Positions 1 to 6,273 of a DNA stretch of 17,795 bases are shown piece after piece. The position numbers and the translations under genes were made by a program. The DNA lies in contig CAIXQV010001082.1 of the NCBI GenBank assembly GCA_903921605.1, forward strand, positions 1 to 17,795, given 5' to 3'. The notes beneath the pieces were generated by a model. The model was not told the origin of the DNA and searched no databases. It worked only from the letters and a program-made list of their open reading frames with translations. Source of the DNA: an uncultured Planctomycetaceae bacterium (GTDB lineage: Bacteria > Planctomycetota > Planctomycetia > Planctomycetales > Planctomycetaceae). Each line of letters begins with the position of its first letter. Positions within the stretch are counted from its first letter, which is position 1.

Positions 1-1
1 C

Positions 2-1381
2 AATCCGGACTGTCGCGATCTGCTGGCCGGTCCGCTGGTGCTGGATAGTCTCGCCGGAGTTCACACGCACTTCGCGGACATGTGGCGAGATGGAATGTGG
101 GGGACGTGGGACACGGATTTTCGTGGGACCTCGATTCACAATTCTCCGTTCGAAATTCCAGCACAGGGTTTGGGGCTATTTTCGTGTCGCCGCGATGCCT
201 GGCTGGGATTCAATCCGCACTTCCGAGAGTTCGGTGGCGAGGAATGGTACATCCATGAAAAGTACCGGCAGGCGGGAGCCAAATGTCTGTGCCTGCCGTT
301 CCTGCGATGGCAGCATCGGTTCGCCGATCCGGCCGCCGGCCGCACGTATCGTCGCAGTGTGGAAGGCAAGATTCGCAACTACATCCTCGGCCATCAGGAA
401 CTGGGTCTGCCGCTGGATCGTCTGCGTCGGCACTATGTGGATGGGCTCAACGAAGATCCGCAGTCACCGATCAATGCCGACGGGCGACTCACGGCCGAAC
501 AGTTCGATGCCCTCGCGGCAGATCCCATGACGTATCCACCCCGCGTTTCTTCGTGCGGTGTCTGCAAAGCACAATCTCAGGCCTATGAAGGCATGACGCT
601 GGACGACATGTTTCAGAAGGCCCGCAGCACACCGTCAGACATCAATGAGCACTGCGACAAGCTCCGCGAACTCTCCAGACAGTCGGAAACTGTGATCGAA
701 TTCGGGATGCGGCACGGTGTGTCCACGGTAGCACTGCTGGCCGGTCAACCGAAACGGATGATCTCGTACGATCTGAATCACGATCCGATCGCGGAGATCC
801 TGAAGTCAAAGCAGGGAGCCACAGAATTCTCCTTCGTACAGGGCGATTCACTGTCGGTGCACATTGATCCGTGCGACCTGTTGTTCATTGACACGCGCCA
901 CACGGCCGACCAGCTGTCGAACGAATTCCAGCGGCATGCCAGCAAGGTCCGTCGCTGGATTGTGCTGCACGACACCCAGATCTTTGGAGAACGCGGCGAA
1001 GACGGCGGTCCCGGTTTGCTGCCGGCTGTCCGGCGATTCCTGAACGAGAATCCGGAATGGTCCGTCGTCCATCACACACAGGCGAATCACGGACTCACGG
1101 TCCTCAGTCCCGATCCACAGGACAAACCTGCATTGCCCGGCACAATCAAGATGGCGGCCAACTTCGCCAAGTCACTGGCCGCCCATGTTGCTGATGGCTT
1201 GCAAAAGGTCGAACCTGTGGAACTTCAGCATCGCCTTGAGATATGCACGATTTGTGATCAACGAAACGACGATCGCTGCAGCGTCTGCGGCTGTTACCTC
1301 GCCGAGAAAGCCTCATGGCGATCCAGTGAATGCCCGCTTGGGAAATGGAATCAGAAGGAAGAGGTGTCTCATGTCGAATGA
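2..1381 (+). CDS. Glycosyltransferase / methyltransferase-like / zinc-ribbon fusion protein (5' end missing)
   Basis: The frame is open from base 2, so the true start lies outside the window; the GTG at 38 is only an internal codon. The first ~130 residues look like the C-terminal part of a GT-A glycosyltransferase of the polypeptide-GalNAc-transferase/GT2 type: an IPAQGLGLFSCRRDAW stretch, then FREFGGEEWYIHEKYRQAG, the acidic 'GGEE' helix of such enzymes. A middle segment (about bases 590-1110) has the layout of a class I SAM-methyltransferase-like Rossmann domain: 'VIEFGMRHGVSTVALL' for the first strand and Gly loop, 'DLLFIDTRHT' for strand 4, and 'WIVLHDTQ'. Methyltransferase activity is not proven. 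The last ~40 residues carry CTIC, CSVCGC and CPLGKW, a small zinc-ribbon tail. The stop overlaps the next gene by 11 bp, so the two are translationally coupled. The likely role is surface glycan or glycoprotein modification. Confidence 0.75.
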   Translation, partial: NPDCRDLLAGPLVLDSLAGVHTHFADMWRDGMWGTWDTDFRGTSIHNSPFEIPAQGLGLFSCRRDAWLGFNPHFREFGGEEWYIHEKYRQAGAKCLCLPFLRWQHRFADPAAGRTYRRSVEGKIRNYILGHQELGLPLDRLRRHYVDGLNEDPQSPINADGRLTAEQFDALAADPMTYPPRVSSCGVCKAQSQAYEGMTLDDMFQKARSTPSDINEHCDKLRELSRQSETVIEFGMRHGVSTVALLAGQPKRMISYDLNHDPIAEILKSKQGATEFSFVQGDSLSVHIDPCDLLFIDTRHTADQLSNEFQRHASKVRRWIVLHDTQIFGERGEDGGPGLLPAVRRFLNENPEWSVVHHTQANHGLTVLSPDPQDKPALPGTIKMAANFAKSLAAHVADGLQKVEPVELQHRLEICTICDQRNDDRCSVCGCYLAEKASWRSSECPLGKWNQKEEVSHVE

Positions 1382-2063
1382 ACTGCCAATGGTGTCATGT
1401 CTGTGTCCGACGTACCGACGACCGAAGCTGCTCGAAAACTCCATCGCCTGTTTTCTGGCCCAGGACTATCCAGCCGATCGACGGGAACTGATCGTGCTGG
1501 ATGATGCCGGTGAACTGCAGAACCAAACTGGTGACGGCTGGCAAATCATCAGCATTCCGCGGCGGTTTCGGTCACTGCCGGAGAAGTTCAACGCACTCGC
1601 AGGGCTGGCATGTGGCGAGATTCTCGTCGTCTGGGAAGACGACGACATCTACCTGCCGCACCACATCAGCAGCCATGTGACTGCCATGGACGGACATCTC
1701 TGGTCCAAACCGTCTAAGGTTCTCAGCGATTACACCGGCCAGATTCAGGAAGAAGACGCCACCGGTCGGTTCCACGCGAGTCTCGCGTTTACTCGCCAGG
1801 CCTTTGGGCAAGTCGCCGGCTGGCCGCTGACGCTGCGTGGAGATTTTGACCAGCAACTAATCGCCCGGCTCAATTCGCGTGGTATTGCAGGAGATCCCTG
1901 CGAGTTTGCGACTCCAGCCTATCTTTTCCGCTGGGGATCCACGGGAGCCTATCACGGGCAAGCTCTAATGCGGGGGCCGGATGATGAGACGTGGTACGCA
2001 GATGCATCCTCGCAATCGTCGAGGCAAGAACCTGTACACGTAGACCACAAGATCCTTGATTAA
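1371..2063 (+). CDS. Family 2 glycosyltransferase
   Basis: A 230-residue protein. The ATG at 1371 is chosen because the GT2 fold begins just after it (PMVSCLCPTYRRPKLLENSI, the usual first strand and helix) and GAAGGAAGAGG lies just upstream. Later residues include ELIVLDDAG (the strand that binds the nucleotide) and VVWEDDDIYLPHH, the DXD-type motif that coordinates the metal and sugar-nucleotide diphosphate. The part after ~150 contains 'GDFDQQLIARL', the acidic acceptor-side helix common in these enzymes. It is expected to be a soluble cytoplasmic transferase that adds a sugar to a glycan or protein acceptor. Donor and acceptor cannot be read from sequence. The 11-bp overlap with the preceding fusion gene points to one operon. 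At 230 aa it is a compact, single-domain member. Confidence 0.85.
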   Translation: MSNELPMVSCLCPTYRRPKLLENSIACFLAQDYPADRRELIVLDDAGELQNQTGDGWQIISIPRRFRSLPEKFNALAGLACGEILVVWEDDDIYLPHHISSHVTAMDGHLWSKPSKVLSDYTGQIQEEDATGRFHASLAFTRQAFGQVAGWPLTLRGDFDQQLIARLNSRGIAGDPCEFATPAYLFRWGSTGAYHGQALMRGPDDETWYADASSQSSRQEPVHVDHKILD

Positions 2064-2261
2064 AAGACTCACCCACTGTCTCAGATCATATGCAAATTCA
2101 CTCGAGCAAAGAATGATCTAACCGCCGCCTGTAACATCTCTAAACTCGCCTATGTTGAGCCTTCACCCGGTTTTTCAGCTTTTTGTGGTCGTGATGTGGA
2201 GACTGTGTATGATGCCGATGTCATAGGGAGATCAAAGCTCCCCTCCCATGGACCAAAAACG

Positions 2262-2639
2262 ATGGCAAAAAAGTCAACGAAACCATCAACAACTGTTTTC
2301 CTGATCGTCGGGGACCGGCGAGTCTGTAGTTCCCTCGCCGGCGAGCTGAAAGATGCCGGCTACAACGCGATTGATTACCAGACCGCGCGAGAATTCCTGG
2401 AAGCAGCGAGGTGGGTGAATGTCCTATGACCTCGTTCGTGTATCGATGTGACCTATGCCTGAAAAATCCGTCCGCGGGGGCAAAAGCTGGGAGAAGAGAT
2501 GCTCATGAATTATGTCGCGGGAAAGACCGTGGCTGGAGTTGGCAACGTGTTTCTCGTCACTGGCCGGCAGCCAGAAGTGGCGTCAAGCAGTAGCCTCAGT
2601 AAATCGGAGATCTGCGATCACGTAATATCGGCCTGCTGA
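2262..2639 (+). pseudogene. Decayed FixJ/NtrC-type receiver-domain gene (two in-frame stops)
   Basis: Read from the ATG at 2262 in one frame, the sequence gives a receiver-like beginning (TTVFLIVGDRRVCSSLAGEL, then YNAIDYQTAREFLEAAR), a TGA at 2427-2429, a short piece with CIDVTYA, a TGA at 2460-2462, then RGQKLGEEMLMNYV and GNVFLVTGRQPEV before a final TGA at 2637. The order matches a stand-alone receiver: strand 1/helix 1, strand 2, helix 2, phospho-Asp strand 3 (the Asp in CIDV), helix 3, and strand 4 with its conserved Thr. About 126 codons fits one receiver domain. The acidic pair after strand 1 is also degraded (GDR). Two stops without a frameshift suggest simple decay. An alternative is that the short ORF 2262-2429 is expressed as a fragment, which seems unlikely. 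Confidence 0.5.
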
Positions 2640-2864
2640 GGTGCTGCTTGGTCAGATTCCGAGCCTTGACTCACGCTGAACTTCTGGGGTGAATTGCGAC
2701 GAAGCACCACTGATCAAAAAACTCAGTTCTCCACATCATCAATAAACGATACCCTCTGACTCCAACTCTGATTTGCGACTCAGAGCATTCATACGGGGTT
2801 GGTATGCAGCAATCGGTGTGCAGGAAAGTCGAGGACGTAAAACTTAAGGACGGAGACAAGACGC

Positions 2865-3758
2865 ATGAACGCAGAGGACGATAAACCACAATTGAACGGA
2901 CGAGAAACTTCCCGTCAAATCAGTCAGGAGGATAGTGACCTGATCGACGGTGTCGTAAGTACTATGCTGAAATTTGAGAACTGCTTGAAGATCGGCGCCG
3001 CGGAGAATGCAGCTGATCAAGCTTCGATTGCGATCCACAAAGCCCCTTTTTGCTATAGCGACATCCAGAGAGGGAGAGTGCTGGCTGGCATCACTAAGCT
3101 GGCGTTTGGGACCTACGAAGAAACAATCGCTCTTTACAATGCTCACCGAGTTTCGAGTTTGAGTCACGCACTTGGGGCTGTGGTCTATTCGCTGAGCGCT
3201 ATGCACGGGCCACAGGACAATCTCTTCCTTGTCTATGCAAGCTTATTTGAAACTGACAGGCAAATAACGGCTGCTGTTATTGGACGAATTGCGAAACTGG
3301 ATCCTTCAGATTACGTCCGAGAGCTTGCGTTACAATGGATCGCGCATAGTCTCCCGTCAGAAGCAGCGAAGCTTGTGGACGAGTTGATTCGGTGCGGAAC
3401 GTATACCGGCAAAATGACAGTCCGTTATTGCCGTGCGTTGCTGAGCAATCCAGTCGAGCCTCCGGGCGCAAGGTCAGTCCTTTCTGCCGACGAGGTGCGG
3501 ACTGCGCTGCGTATTTTGTCCGCGATCGAGCAGATAACTCTTGATCCAAATTTGGAGTATCGTGTCAGCGCTGTCGGCATTCTGTCAAAAGAACGGCCCC
3601 TCTACGCGATCCCGATGCTTACGCTGGCCGCTCAGGTTTCCGAGCCTCAGGTACGCAATTCGGCTCTTGTCGCGTTAGCAAGGCTTGATCCAGAGACAGC
3701 AAGTATCGTCCGCGATACGGCCCCGTCATTTCTCAGCAGGCTCGACTTTGTTCGCTGA
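2865..3758 (+). CDS. HEAT-like helical-repeat protein, function unknown
   Basis: A 297-residue protein starting at ATG 2865 with a good ribosome site (GGAG, 9 nt spacing). I do not recognise a named family. It has no signal peptide or membrane segment and is almost entirely predicted helix. Recurring Ala/Leu-rich helical pairs are visible: ITAAVIGRIAKLDPSDYVRE, YRVSAVGILSKERPLYAIPM and PQVRNSALVALARLDPETAS. The last has the look of a PBS-lyase/HEAT repeat, so the fold is probably an alpha-solenoid used for protein binding. It sits between two broken response-regulator genes. Its stop codon (3756-3758) is followed directly, in the same frame, by receiver-domain sequence, so its present C-terminus may mark a recombination point. 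It may have arrived as an insert. Confidence 0.6.
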   Translation: MNAEDDKPQLNGRETSRQISQEDSDLIDGVVSTMLKFENCLKIGAAENAADQASIAIHKAPFCYSDIQRGRVLAGITKLAFGTYEETIALYNAHRVSSLSHALGAVVYSLSAMHGPQDNLFLVYASLFETDRQITAAVIGRIAKLDPSDYVRELALQWIAHSLPSEAAKLVDELIRCGTYTGKMTVRYCRALLSNPVEPPGARSVLSADEVRTALRILSAIEQITLDPNLEYRVSAVGILSKERPLYAIPMLTLAAQVSEPQVRNSALVALARLDPETASIVRDTAPSFLSRLDFVR

Positions 3759-4271
3759 TGCAGGGCTTTCCGAACATCGGAGTCATTTCGGAGTGCGCTG
3801 GCTGCTTCTATCGACAAACCGAATCACAAAGGTGGCGTGGTGCTGTCAGAACTGCGACTACTGGGAATGCAGGGACCAGAACTGGTGGAGCAGTTGGCAG
3901 GCGAACGTGCAAGTTTTCCCCTGGTTCTGATTGCCAATAACGTTGACACACCAAAGGCCGTTAAGGCTGGCGTTGATTTCGTGTGCGGTCCGCTGTTGGC
4001 GAAAATCTTGATCACTACAATTCAACGAGTAAATACGCCCGAGGAATTCTCAGAGCGAGATTTGCAGTGGTTCTTCGATCGTCTCACGCCGGCTGAGTCG
4101 AGGGTTCTGGACGGTGTCATCGCTGGCAAAGCGAGCCGAGCCATCGCCGCGGAACTCGGAGTCTCAACGAAAACCGTCGAAGCCCACCGTGCTCGCATCT
4201 ACGCCAAAAGCCGAGCCACCGACGTCGCCCAACTCATCCGCATGTGGAAAGCCTGGCACGATGTGCAATGA
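3759..4271 (+). pseudogene. 5'-truncated response regulator, receiver remnant plus LuxR-type DNA-binding domain
   Basis: From 3759 the frame reads receiver sequence: AFRTSESFRSALAAS (strand 2/helix 2), GGVVLSELRLLGMQGPELVE (strand 3/helix 3), PLVLIANNVDTPKAVKAGVD (strand 4/helix 4) and FVCGPLLAKILITTIQRV. The C-terminal ~65 residues are a clear LuxR/FixJ helix-turn-helix: LTPAESRVLDGVIAGKASRA, IAAELGVSTKTVEAHRARIY. The first ~40 receiver residues are missing and no ATG precedes the remainder; the only start candidates are GTG at 3837 and 3840, inside the domain. Key receiver positions are altered: phospho-Asp to Glu (VLSELRL), the strand-4 Thr to Ala, and the Lys before Pro to Gly. If translated from 3837 it would be a phosphorylation-independent DNA-binding protein. 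I favour a truncated gene. Confidence 0.6.
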
Positions 4272-4309
4272 CAAACCGCACATTCGAAATCAATATCGAA
4301 ACCACATGA

Positions 4310-4590
4310 TGTAAGACTGTTGCCGCGCGATGGGCGATCGAAGAGCATTTTCATGATGTGAAGGAAATCTGGGGAGCCGGTGAACAGCAGGTCCGCAACA
4401 TCCGGTCGAACACCGGCTGCTGGCACCTGAATCAATGGATGTATACGCTGGTGGAGTTATGCTCGTGGGATGTCGCAAAACCAAAGCTGACCGACCGGGG
4501 CAAACGTCCGTGGGACAACCCCGATCGCCGACCGTCTCAGGCAGATCTGGCGGCTCTGCCCCACCCAGAACCTGCGGAAATCCAGAACGC
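4310..4590 (+). pseudogene. Transposase C-terminal fragment (DDE/IS4-like)
   Basis: In the frame open after the TGA at 4307-4309 the sequence reads RWAIEEHFHDVKEIWGAG, EQQVRNIRSNTGCWHLNQWM and YTLVELCSWD, then LTDRGKRPWDNPDRRPSQAD. The glutamate-containing 'IEE.FHDVKE' helix followed by a long amphipathic segment matches the end of the catalytic domain of DDE transposases of IS4-like type. Everything before it, including the two catalytic Asp positions, is absent, so it is inactive. The 3' boundary is uncertain: the frame stays open to 4801, but resemblance fades after about 4590. I could not find a terminal inverted repeat pair. It marks past insertion-sequence activity beside the broken regulators. 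Confidence 0.6.
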
Positions 4591-5044
4591 TGATCAAGGA
4601 CGTCATCAGCCTCTGCACATGACCAAAACGATCCGTTCAGCTGACTCCTGTCTTTTCCACCAGAAGCTTGAATGCAACTTCACGTCCTCCGTCTGCGCTA
4701 GTCACATTTCTGGCTCGCCGACTGTGAAGCTTTCGCCTAAACCGCAGGGAAAAAGAGACATTTGTTATACCGGTCAGCCTGACTTCGGGCCCTCGGAATA
4801 ATTCCAGGAAGTGGCGGTATAGGAACAGACTATAGGCTCTGAGACGTCGTGGGGTCGCTGCGAGGAAGAAGAGGGCAAGATGCCAAAGGAAGGCAAGGCC
4901 GGCACCGGCCGAAAATGCCCGTGGCTTGCTGAATCCGATTAATGATCGCATCCCTGCTGAACTTTAAAGTCGTATCTCAGGGTGTCGCTGAATCTCCGGT
5001 CAAGATAACGCATGGAAACTCCCGTGTGGTAGGGACCTTTCAAA
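4591..5044. other. Stretch without a credible gene
   Basis: No reading frame here shows a recognisable domain, a good ribosome site and convincing residue composition together. A minus-strand frame (4637-4951) and the tail of the plus-strand transposase frame (to 4801) stay open, but their translations are Arg/Ser/Phe-rich and look accidental. I see no tRNA, no tandem repeat and no spaced repeats of CRISPR type. It is probably decayed insertion-sequence flank leading into the regulatory leader of the gene at 5175. Confidence 0.5.
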
Positions 5045-5094
5045 AAATCTCTGCTCGAAGTGACATGTTTCCCAGCCCACGCGCATCTTTCCTT
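5045..5094 (+). repeat. Copy 1 of a ~50-bp imperfect direct repeat with core TGACATGTTTCC
   Basis: This segment aligns without gaps to 6109-6158; I count about 35 identical bases in 50, including the 12-mer TGACATGTTTCC and the shared blocks AAATCT and CGCGCA. Both copies lie roughly 80-165 bp upstream of a module gene (starts at 5175 and 6274), so a shared promoter or operator is possible. A dispersed intergenic repeat is the alternative. Confidence 0.45.
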
Positions 5095-5100
5095 TTAGAC

Positions 5101-5141
5101 CCCCTTCGAGATTGCAGATGCGACAGCATCCGGCGAAGGGG
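5101..5141 (+). promoter_or_regulatory. Two-part hairpin in the leader of the coiled-coil gene
   Basis: CCCCTTCG (5101-5108) pairs perfectly with CGAAGGGG (5134-5141). Inside it GATGC (5117-5121) pairs with GCATC (5126-5130) around a GACA tetraloop. The structure ends 33 nt before the ATG at 5175. There is no following T-run, so it is not a classical intrinsic terminator. It could be a leader structure or a rho-dependent or decayed terminator of upstream transcription. Confidence 0.4.
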
Positions 5142-5174
5142 CCATGTTTGTGATCTGAAAGGATCGGTGCCCAA

Positions 5175-5993
5175 ATGATGTTGTTCAAGTTTTCCCTCGC
5201 CGCTGCTCTCGGTCTTGCCCTTGGCGTCTACTACTTCGTGCCGGCTGTGAAGCAGAGCCTGCCGGAGTGGCCTTTCAGGCCTTGCCCTGTGATTGAAGTT
5301 CAGGAGGCCCTGAAATCGCGTTCACGAGACGTTCTCAAAGCCAGTGCAGTTTATCATCAACAACTGAACAGATTGAAGCAGGCTGAGGCCGAGCGAACTC
5401 AGGTTCAGAACTCGAAGCGTGAGAATTTGAAGCAGATGGAGTTTCTGACCGCGGAGGTTCAGAAGTGCCGCCCGGATGATGCCGTGCTCACGGTACACAA
5501 TGTGCCTCTGCGAAAACAGGATGTCGAACGAGATCTCGAGAAACTGGTGCTGGAAACGGAAGAGCTGGCTCGCCGGGAAGAACTTCTCAACGGATTGATC
5601 GCTCGTCTGCAGGGAAACACCACTGCGGCGGCTCCTGACATAGCCAAAGCACGAGACACTCTGCTGGAAGCTGAGACATGGCTTAATGAGAAAAAATCCG
5701 ATCTGGCCTTGTGCGAAGTGCGACGTTGGAATGGTTCCACAACGGATCCACTGAGCCGCATCATTGCCGGTGAAGATGAATTGCAGGCAGCACAAGGAAA
5801 ACTGGAAAAGCAGATGATCGAAAACGGCGTTGACAGCACCTCACCGACAGAGTCAGTACGCCCCTGGAAAAGGTGGAGCGGTGGTCATGCCACTTCCGCA
5901 GAGGAAATCCAGAGTCGAGCCCAACACTTGCTCGCTCGCGAATCTGCGAAGTCTGACCACTCTCAGCTGGCAGCTAAGCCAACTCAGGACTAG
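5175..5993 (+). CDS. Membrane-anchored coiled-coil protein
   Basis: A 272-residue protein. ATG 5175 (with a second ATG directly after at 5178) follows AAAGGATCGG at a suitable distance. Residues 1-25 (MMLFKFSLAAALGLALGVYY) form an uncleaved signal anchor or signal peptide. Residues ~45-150 and ~160-225 are long Glu/Lys/Gln/Leu-rich heptad-like helices (LNRLKQAEAERTQVQNS, VERDLEKLVLETEELARREE) broken near QGNTTAAAPD, giving an antiparallel coiled-coil hairpin. The tail is polar and disordered. Such a layout resembles the alpha-hairpin of periplasmic adaptor proteins that work with MacB-type ABC transporters, but no lipoyl or barrel domain is visible, so this is only an analogy. Two downstream genes encode an ABC ATPase and permease, and the four may form one envelope complex. 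I cannot assign a specific function. Confidence 0.7.
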   Translation: MMLFKFSLAAALGLALGVYYFVPAVKQSLPEWPFRPCPVIEVQEALKSRSRDVLKASAVYHQQLNRLKQAEAERTQVQNSKRENLKQMEFLTAEVQKCRPDDAVLTVHNVPLRKQDVERDLEKLVLETEELARREELLNGLIARLQGNTTAAAPDIAKARDTLLEAETWLNEKKSDLALCEVRRWNGSTTDPLSRIIAGEDELQAAQGKLEKQMIENGVDSTSPTESVRPWKRWSGGHATSAEEIQSRAQHLLARESAKSDHSQLAAKPTQD

Positions 5994-6007
5994 CCGACGA
6001 GGTCGGC
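5993..6007 (+). terminator. Short hairpin at the stop codon of the coiled-coil gene
   Basis: GCCGAC-GAG-GTCGGC is a perfect 6-bp stem with a 3-nt loop, starting on the last base of the TAG stop. No U-run follows, so termination strength is doubtful; it may only stabilise the mRNA 3' end. Confidence 0.3.
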
Positions 6008-6026
6008 ATCAATCGGGCACCGTCCG

Positions 6027-6069
6027 CCGCGACAGTGGAATTCGGGAGTCATCTCGATCCCTGTCGCGG
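6027..6069 (+). terminator. Hairpin between the coiled-coil and VWA genes
   Basis: CCGCGACAG (6027-6035) pairs with CTGTCGCGG (6061-6069), a perfect 9-bp stem with a 25-nt loop. It lies between two co-directional genes and upstream of the second TGACATGTTTCC element, which suggests that the VWA gene has its own promoter. There is no U-run, so it is at best rho-dependent or an attenuator-like structure. Confidence 0.35.
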
Positions 6070-6108
6070 CACGGCCCCGTCGCACTCGTCTGTGATTTGG
6101 GCCCTGCG

Positions 6109-6158
6109 AAATCTTTGTGCCTGGTGACATGTTTCCGGGGACTCGCGCACGTTTCTTA
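6109..6158 (+). repeat. Copy 2 of the TGACATGTTTCC direct repeat
   Basis: Partner of 5045-5094, lying 1064 bp away. It sits 116 bp upstream of the ATG at 6274, between the hairpin at 6027-6069 and the VWA gene. See copy 1 for the alignment. Confidence 0.45.
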
Positions 6159-6273
6159 TGCAACTCATTCAAGTGAATAGCTGCGATCAGCTTGTCATCA
6201 GATTCGTTGTTCAGCAGTTTCGAAATTCAAAGGTGGTCCAGTGTTCAAACTCCATTTTCAAAGGAAGAAAGTC

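Noticed and set aside
2226..2242. Small inverted repeat GGGAG/CTCCC before the receiver pseudogene
   Set aside because: A 5-bp stem with a 7-nt loop is expected by chance and has no terminator context.
2411..2593. Short frame with CDLCLKNPSAG that could continue the first receiver after a frameshift
   Set aside because: The original frame explains the same region with two stop codons and rejoins clear receiver motifs (RGQKLGEEML, GNVFLVTG), so a frameshift is not needed.
4358..4801. 147-residue plus-strand frame taken as a full gene
   Set aside because: Only the first ~75 codons resemble transposase sequence and the start is internal. It is annotated as a fragment.
4637..4951. Minus-strand 104-residue open frame with a hydrophobic start
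   Set aside because: Its composition is Arg/Ser/Phe-rich, it has no domain or ribosome site, and it lies in decayed insertion-sequence flank.
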